A DNA stretch of 64,000 nucleotides from Pohlia nutans. Taxonomy: Eukaryota; Streptophyta; Bryopsida; Bryales; Mniaceae. The stretch lies in contig CM040085.1 of the NCBI GenBank assembly GCA_022496805.1, positions 27,681,811-27,745,810 of the forward strand. Reading direction: 5' to 3'. Position numbers and translations under genes: made by a program. Position 1 is the stretch's first letter; every line of letters begins with the position of its first letter. Below, piece after piece: positions 1 through 12,625 of the stretch. The notes under the pieces are model-generated. The model ran no database searches, was not told where the DNA came from, and saw nothing but the letters and a program-made list of their open reading frames with translations.

Positions 1-57
1 TGCGCGTAGTGGGCCTGGGCTCGTGATGCTCGTTGTATTTTGTGATAGTGTTGGGCG

Positions 58-1161
58 ATGACGCGAATTTGGGAGGTGAGGTGCTGGCCCCTGAGGGTGT
101 CTCAAGTTGTGGTTTTTCATTTGGGAGGTGAGTTGCGGCCCTGTGGGCGTCACGAGTTGTGGTTCTGCGAGAGCTTGGTGGGCCGTGGGGGCCGGTTTTC
201 CTTTCAATCTATCCCAACTCTTAAGGCTCTTGGTAATGATATGGGTTGTGATGATATGTTACAGAATTTCACCACAAAGGCCTCTCAACGCATGAATAGA
301 AGTAAGTCTTAGCGAGGCCCTCGTGAGAAGGATAGTCAATTCATTCAAATGTTGATTGAGGCCTCTTCTCGGCCCAACGATGTTGTCTTGGATTGCACCG
401 CCATGACAGGTGTATATTACTAACATCCATTCTCTCTATATTTCTTGGATTTCAGTTCTTCCATTTATTTCTATTCTTTCTAGTTTTTGTAATTTCTCAT
501 TCACTTTCTCGTTCCAAATGTTCATGTTTTTTTGTTGTTTGCATTCTTTCAGGTGCTTCGTTGTTGGCATGTCGCCTTGTGCAATGCCACATTGCGACAC
601 TCGAAGAGCACCAAGCGCTATTTGATGGACTCCTCTTGTCTATGCGACGTGCCCGCAAACCCAAACCCGAGCCAGTCGTTGCATCATCATCTGCATTAGA
701 GGATTCAGACGCAGTTCCGTCAACAATTGTTCGAGTGTTGAAGAAATCTCAATTCAGTAAGAAGGTTTGAATTCAATCAAGACAATTTCTACTTTGTTTG
801 ATGGATTCTTGATCACCTTGTTCTCATGTCCATTTGCTTCTTTTTGTGCAGAAAAATGAAGCCCACGAATTCTACCGTACAAAGGCCATTTTTTGCGAGG
901 CCAGAGTTTTTGAAGAGCCCTTCTAAACCATTTCAGTTGCCAGTCTACATTGAGCCTGTTGCACAGGCTCTTGCAAGTCAGGGTATTAGAGATCACGTTC
1001 CAATGCCAAAGGTGTTGAACTCGGACGCACTAGTATACTTTGATGTTGAGGCCGAAGAGTCTGGATGTGAGGGTTTTAGTTCACCACTACGCTCTACATC
1101 TAGCTCTTGCTCAGGGTCTACTAGTACCGGTAATTCTAGTGATGACTTAGAAGAACTTTGA
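58..1161 (+). pseudogene. broken spliced gene remnant, possibly N4/N6-type DNA-methylase-like
   Basis: A reading frame from 58 is interrupted by TAG at 310-312 and continues in the same frame to a plausible donor at 409/410. A second exon (553-764) has clean AG and GT borders and matching phase. A third begins at 852 and stops after 25 codons, while the frame one base over stays open to 1161, so a frameshift is likely. The stretch before the first intron reads PNDVVLDCTAMTG, followed after splicing by ASLLACRL and an EEHQALFDGLL segment. That resembles the SAM-binding motif I of N4/N6 DNA methylases (VLDPFxGSGT), but the core residues are degenerate. The tail is rich in Ser, Asp and Glu. With one stop and one frame break I call it a pseudogene. 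The family assignment is an inference by eye and weak. Confidence 0.4.
66..168 (+). repeat. 52-bp tandem duplication
   Basis: The block ATTTGGGAGGTGAG at 67-80 recurs at 119-132. Both are followed by similar sequence ending in CAAGTTGTGGTTTT or CGAGTTGTGGTTCT. The 52-bp period is not a multiple of three, so the duplication shifts frame in the overlapping coding remnant. Confidence 0.7.
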
Positions 1162-1175
1162 TGTTCTCTCCACAT

Positions 1176-2474
1176 CTTTGTACTACTTTCGTTATGATAT
1201 TTGTGTTAAGACTAAAAGGGCCACTACTCATGATTTTTGACATCCGTGTTATACTTCACACCGCTAAACCTTTTATTCTCAAACCTCATTGATTTGTTAA
1301 CTCTATTGTTCATGTTTTATTTTTCCATGTTCAATCCCTAAACCCTTGATTCCAAAACCATTAAGTTTTAATAATACATTTGGACAGATGTAGTATGTGA
1401 AATAATTACATTTTACATTACAGTCCAAATACACTAAAAATTCCATAAATATTGATCCCACGGTTATAGATCCTTTAAAAAAAATTAAAAAAAATTGAAA
1501 ATTTTCTAGGCTCTCAAGCTCTTGGGCTCTTGGGCTCGCGTTCCCAGGCTCACATGCTAGCATTCCCGGTGGGTGTATAGCATATAGTGTTAACAAAGTC
1601 GTGTTCTTGGCCACTAAAGAAATGAAGTATCGCTCATTCACACAAGTAAAATTAAGGACATGTATTTATTGTTGAAGAATCAATTATATAACATTTACCA
1701 ATAAAATTCTGATCCTCCATAACTTTTGTATACAACATCCAAATGCATGCATTCATTTGGTGTATTAGAATCCTCACTTTCATTTGCCAACAAGCACATA
1801 TCAAATTTTGACCTCTAATAATAAAAATTGTGTTGTGTCGTAATACAATACATTGATTATAGCTAGTAGTGTGTGTGGGCAATTAATATCACAAGAAATT
1901 AGTATGTGACACTATTTGCAAATTTGACAAAAATTAGTGTGTATGACACTATTTGTAAACTTTGAAATTAGTTGACTTGTTTTAATTAATTTTTCTTATA
2001 ATTAGAAAATAGAGTTTTTAGAGATGAATTTGAAATCTAACATTTAAAAAATTTGTTGAATTCAAAAAGAATTCTCACATACATGCTTGTATATCAATTG
2101 TAGATTTCATATTCTCAATGGTGAGAATTGACTTGGATGAAAATTTCTTTTTATTGTATATTTCACAAACAAAAATCAATTTCTTTAAATAAAATTATTT
2201 GAAATCCTTCCATTTTCATATTTAACAAGCACACTAATTCTGATACAAAGAGGGGGTTAAAGACATGGATTGATGACAATTTGCATCACATGCTAAAAAT
2301 TTCAGCCCCGTAAGTCCAAATTATTGAAATTAGTGTGTTTCCTCGCAATTAGAGTCACAAACTATCAGCCATAATCAGTGTAACAGAAAAACCAAGTCCC
2401 AAACTAGCAGAAAAATTTGACAAGGCACATAAATTGGACCAAGAAAATAAGGGTTGACACATGATTTGCTCTGT
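1176..2474. other. AT-rich intergenic, no gene seen
   Basis: I found no coding region supported by codon structure or splice borders. Short direct repeats built on ATTAGTGTGT and GTGACACTATTTG occur at 1895-1960 and near 2330, and look like decayed foldback material. Confidence 0.5.
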
Positions 2475-2614
2475 TCCTAACAAGACATGAAATGTGAAAA
2501 TGATCCTTTAGAGAGGGCCAACTATGTGCCCCTTTTCAACAATGTCCTAACAAAACATGAAATATGAGAATAATCCTTTAGAGAGGGCCAACTATATGCT
2601 CCTTACCAACAATT
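2475..2614 (+). repeat. 70-bp tandem duplication
   Basis: Units 2475-2544 and 2545-2614 both begin TCCTAACAA, contain GATCCTTTAGAGAGGGCCAA (second copy AATCC) and end CAACAAT. They differ at a handful of bases. Noncoding. Confidence 0.8.
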
Positions 2615-3950
2615 CTCACGAGCGTATATGGTTGCTAAACAATTTTTAAAACTAGTTGGTCTTTGTGCATTCAGAGTAAATTCATGTGTACGTCAAAGTT
2701 AACTGAAGATACAATAATTTATGAATGGCAAATGCAGTATGATGCATATGATATACCAAATCGAAGCACCAGACTGAGCCCCTAGGTTTTGGTAACAACT
2801 CAGGTGTAAGAAAGCAGTCCAAGCAGCCTGTTTCTCGTGCATTTCCATCAAAAATCCAACTCAATTTTGTAAACAAGTTCCATTTTCAGAATCACCAGCA
2901 GCAACAAAGAAAGCATCCCTCACTAACACAAAATCCTGAGTCGCGAAACTGGGATATAAGCAAACATTCACAATCCACATGAAAACTTAAAAACGCAAGT
3001 GCTGCTTAAATTGCTGGTCCCAACTTCTAAATCTTGAGCTTTCACCCGGCCCCTGCCAGAATGGGAAGCCTTTCCATTTCATGACTCACTGCTACAGTAA
3101 GAGCTGTACTAGGCATCCATCTAGATTGCAAGGACATGTAATGAGCTCCTCTGGTAGCAATCACATACTCCGTAATACACTAGGATAACCAAAGTCCTAA
3201 AATACAAAGAATCTTTACAAGAACATGATAAAACGATGGAGATTTATAGGAGAATTCAGTACCTTGAAGAGATCCGTAGGTCTAAAAATCAGCGTTCCCA
3301 AAACTTGTTTATTGATCAAGTTCGTAGTAAGATCTCATTGCTGAGATCCTCCTTTTAAGTGTCCACTGTTTTTAACTATTACACTTTGTCAACAGAGAAT
3401 TAAGAAGTCACAATCGTAAATCAGAGGTTAGGAACACATAACATGCATGGTAAAAGCATCCTTAATAATAGAAATATCAAATGATCTTCAAATCCCATGT
3501 CCACAGAAATGGCAACTATTCACCAGAATGACCAAGCACAGAAAATGGCAACTACTACCACCATCGAATTGACTTCATGTTGCACAGCACCATAAATAAA
3601 TAAACAACCAATATCATAATGAAAGTGTTCACTCTATCACAACTCCACTACCCAGAAACAGCATTCAACAATACAAGAACAGACTCACCATGATAACCCC
3701 TAAAGGCTGCTGCTCAGTCTGCTGAAATAGAGATTAGTTCAAACAAAAGCTGAGTGTGTCAGAAAAGGCAACAGCTGCAATTTATTTCGAACTTCCAACC
3801 TGCAACTCTTCCAGGTTCTCACTTCTCAGTCAAGTTGAAACTCTCGTCTTCACAACCCTTGAAATCATCCAGATGCTCACATTCTGTGCAGGACTGACAA
3901 TCAGCTAATCTTCGTCTCTTATGTTCCAATAAACTCCAGAAAGATTTAGG
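2615..3950. other. intergenic, no gene seen
   Basis: No convincing exon or RNA gene on either strand. Composition is less AT-extreme than the surrounding repeats. The region lies beyond the 3' end of the CAF1 gene and the small TTAA element. Confidence 0.4.
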
Positions 3951-4199
3951 TTAACCCCTAAGCGTCTAAACGCCCAATATGGCCATCTGCATCACTGAAC
4001 TTAGTAACGGTAGCATTTTCTCACTTTACCTCGGTTTCCTGATCGCAATACATCAATTTAAAGCTCTTGTTCTATACTACAAGATCAACAGTGTCGCTCG
4101 TGTCAAACTGAAGTCATTTTCACACAAACAGATGATTTGCAGCAGGGGGTCCGATTTTCCTACACTACAGAAAATACACAGTAGACGCTTAGGGGTTAA
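3951..4199. mobile_element. TTAA-flanked MITE, 249 bp, copy 1 of a subfamily
   Basis: The left end is TTAACCCCTAAGCGTCTA. The right end is its exact inverse, ending in TTAA at 4196-4199. That gives an 18-bp perfect terminal inverted repeat including the TTAA, with no other flanking duplication. A sister copy lies at 37225-37482 inside a formin intron; both share the interior beginning CGCCCAATATGG and ATCTGCATCACTGAA. The element is about 0.3 kb past the CAF1 stop codon. It is too short to code and is clearly non-autonomous. Confidence 0.85.
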
Positions 4200-4517
4200 C
4201 AGAGACACGTTAACGTGTCCATGGTGTCACAACAGCTCTAACAATAGTGTAATCAGAATTCGGATGATTCCAAAAACGTTCATCATCTAGCAGCTTCAGA
4301 GGGTACATTACGGCAAAGAAAGTAGATGAAACAGCCAAAAACCACGCATAAATTCTCATCGGGATGACAGAAACATACACGAGTGACTAATAAGACACGT
4401 AAAAAGCGTAAGTGACTTGAGGGTGTTGCAAAGATTAAATGACGGACTTTGTCCGCAAGCAGTGATTACAAGAGCCACAAATTGCAGCCCAAAGCTAGTA
4501 AGACTGTGGAAGTCAAG

Positions 4518-5336
4518 TCAAGAGTCGAGATTATCTGTACCCAAACCAAACAACACACCAGCATACTTTTCCGTGGAGCCATTGAAGAACCCGTCCTTCA
4601 GTTTGCGAAACGTGCGACACGTGAGCAAGCTATCGGAGCCAGCCTGATGGCAAGGACCAATCCGCTCAACGTCCAAAGTCTCCGCCAGCTTGTTCAGTCC
4701 ACCATGCAAATTGTCGCAAAACTTCATCAGGTACTTGATATCATACAACGTGGGGAAATAAGTCCGCAACAAGTTGAAAAACTCCTCCTCCCTAGTTGGC
4801 AGGTTTTGACATGTGAGCAGCTTCAACAAGTAACCGAAATCATAGCCACTATGAAAGGTGATCCAATGCACATTCTCATTCAATACGATTCCAGAGGACA
4901 TGAGAAGCTCCCCAAACCGTTGCGCATCAATCCCTCGCTCCTCGTTCTGCTGGAAATCGATCCCGCTCTGCTTCAGAAGCTCAATTGAGTCGTGCGCGTA
5001 CACGTCTTCCCGGAGGTTAAATTCCCGGAAGTTGAATTGCCACACACAAGACTCCCGAGAGCCGCACCGGGGCAGCACGCCATTCTCGTCGGAAAACGTC
5101 AAGCCGAGCTGTATCAATTTGAGCATGTCCACATTTACCCTAAGAGTTTGGTAATGATACTCCGCGCTGTTCTTGAACGTGCCCACGGGACGCACCACCA
5201 CGCCCGGAAACTCCGTGTCCATCGCCACGTACGGGTACTCGTCCACAATGTCGCGTATCAGCTCGAACTCATCCTCTAGGTTATCGGCCCATACCTCCCG
5301 GATGCGGAGGGAACCTCCTTTGGGAACTATTGACAT
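4518..5336 (-). CDS. CAF1: CCR4-associated factor 1 deadenylase (CAF1/POP2), intronless
   Basis: This encodes the catalytic 3'-5' poly(A) exoribonuclease subunit of the CCR4-NOT complex, which shortens mRNA tails in the cytoplasm. The 272-residue single-exon frame starts at an ATG followed by [16 protein letters not shown] and covers the whole family length (about 270-285). The DEDDh active site is complete: D40 and E42 in AMDTEFPG, D166 in [10 protein letters not shown]230 and D235 in [11 protein letters not shown]. The lack of introns is normal for many plant CAF1 genes. No frame damage is present. Two MITE-type insertions lie nearby, but only downstream. Upstream is a GC-rich leader with telo-box motifs, consistent with a broadly expressed gene. 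Identity is very secure from the motifs; the exact paralogue cannot be told. Confidence 0.96.
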   Translation of the reverse strand: MSIVPKGGSLRIREVWADNLEDEFELIRDIVDEYPYVAMDTEFPGVVVRPVGTFKNSAEYHYQTLRVNVDMLKLIQLGLTFSDENGVLPRCGSRESCVWQFNFREFNLREDVYAHDSIELLKQSGIDFQQNEERGIDAQRFGELLMSSGIVLNENVHWITFHSGYDFGYLLKLLTCQNLPTREEEFFNLLRTYFPTLYDIKYLMKFCDNLHGGLNKLAETLDVERIGPCHQAGSDSLLTCRTFRKLKDGFFNGSTEKYAGVLFGLGTDNLDS

Positions 5337-5890
5337 TTAGTTCTTGAGGCTTCCTTCTTAGGGTTTCGCCCGTCCCCTGTAATTGCCCTAGGGTTGCTGT
5401 CTCCTCTGTCTCTGCTTTCCACCTTCAAGGTTCGTTTATACCACATAAGCCTCGAGCTATCTGTACACACTCAGGCTCTGCTGCTTCTGCATCGTTTCAT
5501 CAAGCAAAGTTCCCCAAAAATGGCTCAAACGGCGCCGGATAAAGACCAAAAGAAATGCAAAAACGCGGAGAGGAGAGAGCTTGGGCAAGTGATCGATCCT
5601 GGAAGGGAGCTCGAAGTGTGATCGGGACACAACAATCACCGCGAGAAGGAATCTTCGCGCGTTGCTTGCCGGGAGAAGAAGGTCGCTTGAAGATCTCCCT
5701 CCAAAGGAAAGGCCGAGAAGACGGAGCGGGCCGGACCGGGCCGGGCCGGGTCGGGAAATGATGGAAATGGCAGGTCCGACGGTGGACCGTTTTGCGTTCA
5801 GTCAGCACGTGCTGTACGCTGTCGATTGCCGTCAAGTGTCGTGTCATGAATTCGCTTTAGGGAGTCCTTGTCTCAACAGGCTTTTGGTAT
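5337..5890 (-). promoter_or_regulatory. CAF1 5' leader and promoter region
   Basis: On the minus strand the leader contains AAACCCTAA (5358-5366 on +), a telo-box common in plant translation and RNA-metabolism promoters, with a second CCCTA core near 5388. Further upstream is an unusually GC-rich tract (about 5700-5755) of repeated GGGCCGG units. Short open frames across this tract on both strands are treated as chance results of GC richness. No TATA element was assigned. Confidence 0.5.
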
Positions 5891-7039
5891 GAATATGATA
5901 TCCAACTCTTCACTTGTGCAGACAAAATTCTTTGCGATTGTTGTCATGTTCCTACTTCCTAGGACCAAAATCTCACATAGAGTGACAAAAAAATTGTCAT
6001 TGTTTATTGCCATCAGGGAAGAGACTACGAAGTCAACACGCTTTGTTTTTAAGGAGTTACAAGACTCGAATAGTATTAAAAAAGTTGTAAAAGTATATCT
6101 AGGGTAAATATTAAGGCAGAGACTATGCGATTAGCCGATTGTTGAGACTTGTTTCCATGTGCCATCCATCATTAACCATAGGTGACTATTGTAGAAAATA
6201 CCTCCAAAATTTAAACTGAGTGCAACCATGTCCACCCTACTCATGAACCCATGTGCAAATTGAACTAATTTCCTCAATCAGGTATAGTAACTACAACTTT
6301 TTACTAGTGACATGTGCATGCAAAACAAATATCACGTAAATGTACATGTCACATATCACATGAAGTGAGCAGAGTTGCTTACAATTGGTACGTAATTAGA
6401 GTGTACAAATTTATGCGTTGTAAATTCATTTGGTATATATTGTTATTGTACTAAGGGCATGTTTCTATGTGTAACCCAACCCGTTGTTGACTGACGAGTT
6501 GGGTGGCTTCCATGCTTTTTTAGAACCCATCATTCCCACCCATAAATGTCACATGAAGTTTACATTTCAACAAGTAAATGTCACATGTTATTAAAATTCA
6601 AAATTTTCTTAATACCTACACAACACTGTACTTTACAACTAAACTCTCACTTCAAATGAAGCCAACCAAGGTGAATAAGTATTTAAAGTCTCTTATCAAA
6701 GCCTTACACCTTAGTTCATATATGATCCGATCAAGTAATAGGTAGAAAAATGATTAGAAGCATGTTCACTAGAGAGAGTCAAACCAACGACCTTATAGGT
6801 GTGGAGGTAGTCGAAGGTCATTTTGGACCAGTGTTTGACTAGTAACTATGGCATCATTCTACAACATTGAAACCTTGGACATTTGTTCATTTTAAATATC
6901 TGTTTGAAGTTCACTACTTTTATAATGACTCTAATTCATTCATTTCATTGAAAACCGTACAATACTAGTACAACACTTTTTCAAACCACTAAATGGTTAA
7001 ATTTGATATACACCAATTTGCACTTCTAAAAAAGGGATC
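5891..7039. other. AT-rich intergenic, no gene seen
   Basis: No exon-like segment with both splice borders and coding character was found. Short scattered open frames are not supported. Confidence 0.4.
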
Positions 7040-7625
7040 TCAACCCCTAAACGTCACAGGGTATTCTTAGAATTGATGATTTGAGAAAAATCATCATAAA
7101 GTACTATTTGGAAGAATATTTTGGACTTGATATACAAATAAAAGTTGTAGATTTTGAATTTTGAATTCCATCTGTACGGTTAGATTCACCAATGCCATCA
7201 CCAATATTTTATTATTAAATTTGAAAGTTAAAATTAAAAATTCCTTCTATATTTGATTACAAAAAAATATTAATATTTTTGAATAAATTTTGTTGGAATG
7301 GATTTGAAATTAGATACTCTAAGTGACATGGTGATTTTTTGAAAATTTTGTGTTCCATAAATTTGTGACGTCATTTTTGCAAGGTCACTTTTGAACTAAA
7401 GTCAATGCAATTTTGGCTTGGTCAACAACTTGAGATACTTCTACATCTGTAATTTTAGAAAAATATGTACTCTAGTAACACCAAATCCAACCATTGGATA
7501 GGACAACAACTTCATGAAGTATCTCCAAAAAATCAAATGACTCATCCAAGAAGTGATGAGAACGTAGGGTGAGTTAGAATGTGGTAGTCGTCCAAAAACT
7601 CGATGCTATGACATTTAGGGGTTCA
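7040..7625. mobile_element. degraded TTAA-family MITE, about 586 bp
   Basis: Ends read AACCCCTAAACGTCAC and, at the right, GACATTTAGGGGTT. The flanking TTAA has decayed to TCAA (7040-7043) and TTCA (7622-7625). The interior (AGTTGTAGATTTTGAA and CTGTACGGTTAG) matches the element at 18249-18824 in reverse complement, so these are two copies in opposite orientation. No coding capacity. Confidence 0.7.
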
Positions 7626-10434
7626 AGTGATTCAAAATTGTATTATAAAAAATGACAACATGTCGATAAGCAAATAGAATCTCACTTCCTTGCTTCATTA
7701 GTCTCATTTCATATTAGACTTAAAAATGAGTTAAATTTTAAAGGCACCTATGCCCTTCCCTAAAAATTTGTATTTCAAAATGACATTCTAACTTAGACTT
7801 TGCCCTTTTTAACCCTCAAAGGACATACTATGCCCCATGGATTTACTATTTTTATGGAAGAATCTTGCTCATAATTTCTATTATGTTGAACCAAATGGGG
7901 GTTTTAAAATGCCAAAACTAACATATTTAAGGCATCTTTATTTTTGTAGAATAGAACCAAAGTAATTAAAAAGATAATCATATTTGAAATGGAGTTTAGA
8001 AGAGATTTGGGATTTGGGAATCATGAAAGCCGTGTCCTTTAAAGGTTAATGCGAAAGGTATTGTAAGAAACCTCCAAAGGCTCAATAGTAAATTTAATCA
8101 AAATACAATACAATACTTGTGGCTCTTCCTCCCAACCATAGAGAAGAGCATTTGAAAAAAATAGGAGCTCTCCTCTCCCTTGAGCCTAGTATTTATATTC
8201 CAAAATGGCTTTTAGTTCTCCATACTTAGAACAGAGTCCCAAACTATTTATTACTATCTTCTAATCTTTTACTTTAGTTCTCTTCATAGAACTCACTATT
8301 GCCGACTACCATAAAATATTTAATCTCTTTACTTTAGTCCTATCCTCAAAATTTACTATCAACCAATCAAAAAAATCCTATCCTTTTGCATAGATCATTT
8401 TATTTATTTTCAACACACCCTTCATTTAGCCGGAGTTGTTTCACTCTCTCACACATGTCATCCGTATGAGTTGTGTGTTCGTTTATCACATGAAGATTGC
8501 TAACTTCAATTAATGTCTGCTTGCATACTAGCCTCAATACAGCGTGGTTAGTACATTCATTCAACAATTACTCATCTAAGAGCCATAGAGGTACATTACA
8601 TATCATCAATTTTTGTCCTTTCTATTTTTTAATGTAAAGAAATAAATAAATAATTCATTTACAAAGTAAAAAATTGAATAAATATAATTAATAATTCAAT
8701 AGGAAGGAAACAAAAACTATAGTTTTTTCAAAAGTTAATTATTTTAAAACTCTTATGCTAAGATAAGACGACACTCACAAATCAACTTTAAAATTTATTT
8801 TCTTCTAAATTAGAAATCTAATACACAAGTGCTTCTTTTCAGATAGTCCAACATCACATCCTCCATTTTACTCATAAATTATATATACTATTCTTCTAAA
8901 ATAGTGTAGACTTTATGGGAAAAAACAAGCCAATTTCACTTTTTTGAGAAGGTGAGGACTAATGTGCAAAGGTGGTATGTTTCAATTTCATCAATCCATG
9001 TAATGCACATTAGTGTACAGTGCCCTAACAAAAAGATTGTCGCTTTTTCTACTCACATATGAGAAAATTGATCTAAATTGACACAAAATTGCTATTATTT
9101 ATAAAAAAAAATCAATGTGTACTCTTATTTAACACTATTATAATAAACCATACCAAGTGTCACTTTCTAAAAATAGAGTGTTGATTTTTGGTGAATTTTT
9201 TAATTGTTTTTGGTGTATGACCTTATAAATTCACTTTAAAATGATTTATGATAGATTAAAAAGCTCCGATTAGACTTGCTAGTCAAAAAAATAAAAATAA
9301 ACAACTTTTGAGATAGAAGAATTTATTATTATTATTATTTTTTTTCTTCATATAAACGTTGTTGCATATTGATTTTTACATGTTACATTTGACTACTTCA
9401 AGCTCTACAACTAGTTGATTGTCTATACTTCTCCTACACAAAAAAGTGATTAAATGATCACCAAACTTGATTAGTCTACCAACATTTGTGTCGACCCTTT
9501 GCATTGATCACTTCTTCCAATTTAGAACGCATAGATCGACACAACTCAAAGAGATTGTTTCCACAAATCAAATTCCATTGGTATTTAAGAATTTGCCTCA
9601 TATTTTCCAAATTTTAGGCAATACTTGGACCATGTTGAACGAAATATTTGAGGATCCTCTGTAGATTCTCAATTGAATTGAGATCAAGTGAATTTGCAAG
9701 CCAATTTAACTTCTCAAAATACTATTGATGTTTCTAAGTTCACATTATATTTGCTATGGTCATGTTAATGAATCATTAATTGGGTTTGTGACTCATTGAT
9801 TAGTAGTCATCCGTACTTGTTGAAGTTGACCATGGTAATCTTTGAAAATTCCACTATATATCTTTTCTTGTGATTTTTGAAGTTTGAATGGGATAAAAAA
9901 TCATTATAATCATAAAATAACTTCAAATAATCTAATTTTTTGATAGATGGTGAATTTCACAATAGAAAACCATATTGTGCAAAATTAATCCCCAAAGAAA
10001 ATTATTTTGAAGATTTGATAGGTTTTCGTGTTGTAGAATGAAAATATGATTTGGACTCACAAGGTTTAAAAATGAAATAAAGTGCTCAATATTTGAATTT
10101 TTAAAAAATAAAAAAGTGAACCAAAATATGAACTTGATATTCTTGAAGTTTGGAATTTTCATGAAGAAATCATGAAAAACAATAACACAACTTGTTTTTG
10201 AATAAGTACCAATTTTATGAATGTGAGTGACATACAACAACGTTATTGTTAGGACACTGTACATTACTCATACAAATTTGGTAAAAAGTTGATAAAATTT
10301 GGCATTTCTTTTCATTCCTTTTTTGACTTGTTTAAAAAAAGATGCACTCTTGAATTTTCATAAAAGGAATAAAAAAAAACCTTTATATTGTTGCAAAATC
10401 TATACAATTTAAAAAATAAAAAATAAAATTGAGT
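7626..10434. other. AT-rich intergenic, no gene seen
   Basis: Very AT-rich sequence with many homopolymer A/T runs. No frame has coding character or recognisable motifs. A weak 65-codon frame at 9467-9664 on + was not accepted. Confidence 0.4.
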
Positions 10435-10612
10435 TTGTTAGGGCGTTGAGACTCAGAACCGGTTCATGCGGAGTGTCAATTCTACCCATGTTCACAATAA
10501 CAAATCTCCGAACTTGAGATACACCATGGGTAGTGGGCTGGGACACTTCTTCCTGGTACCCTAACCCTAATGGGACCCGCCTCGCCAACGACACACTCGG
10601 GGTCACTAATAT
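10435..10612 (-). other. unidentified GC-richer block
   Basis: This stands out in composition from the AT-rich flanks. Read on -, it opens with GTGACCCCGAGTGTGTC, contains ATTAGGGTTAGGGTACC and ends near CATGAACCGGTTCTGAG. It has no ATG-initiated frame of note and no direct repeat partner in the window. It may be a repeat fragment or leader sequence. I do not recognise it. Confidence 0.25.
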
Positions 10613-11099
10613 ATATTTAGTGTAACCATGTGTGAGCTAAGAGGGTATTTGAATGGGGGCTACCACATAATTGGAATATTTGAAGTATATTCTAAAATAT
10701 TCTAGGTATATTTTAAGTAAATTTATGAATTATTCTTTAATTGAATTTAAAGCATCCTAAATTACATATAAAATTTTACAATTCGGTAAAAACCTTTCTT
10801 GCCATGAATAAAAAAGACCCTATAGTTTAACTCACGTGGTTTTCTACTTTTTTCCTGGTCACCCTTCTCGAGACGAGACAATGACATGATTTCCTTATAC
10901 ACCAGACTTGACATTATGAACTCAAAATTTAAAGTTGCGATTTCAATGCAAGTTTGTAGAGTTATGATTAGTGAGTCAAAGGAGGGTTACTTCTGATAAC
11001 CTTACTATTGAATGAGAGTAACCAAAACACTACAAGGATATTGGTCGTTTTTCATTAACTGAAATCGAAGAAACTTTTGTCTTATGTGACCACTTGCAC

Positions 11100-11573
11100 T
11101 CACCCAACTCTGAATTGGCTCAAAATAGCAGTGAGAAAAGCCCAGTTTCTTTGTAGTGAAAGTATATCAAATAAACATTTTTGATTCAATAAAAGAACTT
11201 GGCATGATGTCCAATAACCTTCTAAAGGATTGACAAAGCAGCAGATGCCTGCAGTAAATTGATTGAGAATCGAGAGTGAAGAAGTTCGTCCAGTTTGAGC
11301 CCGGAGTTTGGCCATGAAAGCAATTTTCCCTAGAGATAGACCCGGGAATAGATGATCGGATATGAACATATCGATCATCTCCTCGTTCAAATAAATGTGG
11401 CCCTGCATTCCGGGGCCTAATAATTTGCTCAATGGAGTGTAATACTGTACTAGTGTGGCTTTGTGTCGTTGGCCCAAATGTTCCCCGTGTTGCACATGTC
11501 CTCTGTGCTCCGTGTGTACTTGTGCGTTCCTTGTGTACCCATGTATTCCCCGTGTGTTCCCCATGTTCCCCAT
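11100..11573 (-). CDS. unrecognised open frame fused to a minisatellite
   Basis: A 157-codon frame. Its N-terminal third is translated from the imperfect repeat tract (Gly, Asn, His-rich) and is probably not real protein. The remainder, from about LVQYYTPLSKLLGPG through SILNQFTAGICCFVNP, has balanced, protein-like composition unlike the surrounding AT-rich DNA. I recognise no family. It could be a fragment of a host or element gene whose 5' end was replaced by the repeat. No intron borders are obvious. Low confidence that it is expressed. Confidence 0.25.
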   Translation of the reverse strand: MGNMGNTRGIHGYTRNAQVHTEHRGHVQHGEHLGQRHKATLVQYYTPLSKLLGPGMQGHIYLNEEMIDMFISDHLFPGLSLGKIAFMAKLRAQTGRTSSLSILNQFTAGICCFVNPLEGYWTSCQVLLLNQKCLFDILSLQRNWAFLTAILSQFRVG

Positions 11574-11625
11574 GTTCCCAATGCTTTTAGTGTTCCATGT
11601 GTTCCCCGTATTCTCCGTGCTTATG
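11478..11625 (+). repeat. imperfect minisatellite of GTTCCCC(A/G)TG-type units
   Basis: About a dozen degenerate 9-12 bp units such as GTTCCCCGTG, GTTCCCCATG and GCTCCGTGTG run across this stretch. Confidence 0.7.
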
Positions 11626-11649
11626 CTTTTTCTTTTGCTTTTTAGAATA

Positions 11650-11830
11650 ACAAATTCATAATTTAATTCAATTTATGGTGAGAAAATTCGGTTAAAAAGC
11701 CATAACTTTCATACATACCATAGGTCCAAAAACTACGAAACAACTTTTGTGCACCCATACTTGTCTTGGGGGAGGCACTGGAGGTATTTTAGAAACAATG
11801 TGCAATAAAATATAGGGTATTTAATATTCA
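11650..11830 (+). repeat. dispersed repeat, copy 1
   Basis: Shares ATAATTTAATT, the core CCATAGGTCCAAA, ACGAAAC and TGCACCC in the same order and spacing with 12498-12625. Just downstream, AAATATAGGGTATTTAATATT recurs near 12245. It is an unclassified decayed repeat. Confidence 0.6.
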
Positions 11831-12497
11831 TTTGAAATAAAATTTTGAAAAATTATAAATAAAATATAGGGGCTAATTAATGCTGAAAACGACTTATAAG
11901 AAAGATACCAAACTATACAATACATACTTTTTTATTTTACTTTTATTAAAAATAAACCCTTGATAAGGGTATCTTAAATTGAATATCATGGAGGCTTAAA
12001 TTGAATGAATGAAAAATTGCATCTTTCCAATGTTGAACAATTGTGTTTCTTAACACTAAAACTTTCAAGTTGTATTCTACTCACATCCACTATTACAATT
12101 TTGTTTGAATGTGTTTTCCTCTTTGCAATACCACAACAATGCAATTCCTTTGTCAAAAATGTCAATTCACAATTCCCCCCCCCCTCCCTCCCTTTCCAAA
12201 AAAGAAACACAAAATAACTGGAGGTTATAAAAAAATTGTAAATAAAATAGGGTATTTAATATTGAATGCATTCTTGATTTCTAATTCAAATAGGGTATTA
12301 AAAAATCACGCTTAGTAGATTTTTTTCTACTTAAAGGATGCCTAATATTCCAATTTTTAGAGATAATACCCCCCTTAAAAATAAGTGGTTATTGCACGTG
12401 TCTCCAAAAATTTATTCTAAGTGCCCCCCCCTCCTGGGATATTTGTTGAGAGCTTTCCAACAATGCCAAGAATGACATCAAAAACCTCATATTTCAT

Positions 12498-12625
12498 TTT
12501 TCATAATTTAATTTAATTTATAGTGACAAAATTTGTTTAAAAATCTATAACTTTTGCACCATAGGTCCAAACGTTACGAAACCAACTCCATGCACCCCTC
12601 CTCCTCAAGAGCTTTCCAACAGTAC
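12498..12625 (+). repeat. dispersed repeat, copy 2
   Basis: Second copy of the 11650 repeat, same orientation, about 850 bp downstream. Contains CACCATAGGTCCAAAC and TACGAAACC. Just upstream (near 12460) and inside it are the phrases AGCTTTCCAACA. Confidence 0.6.
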
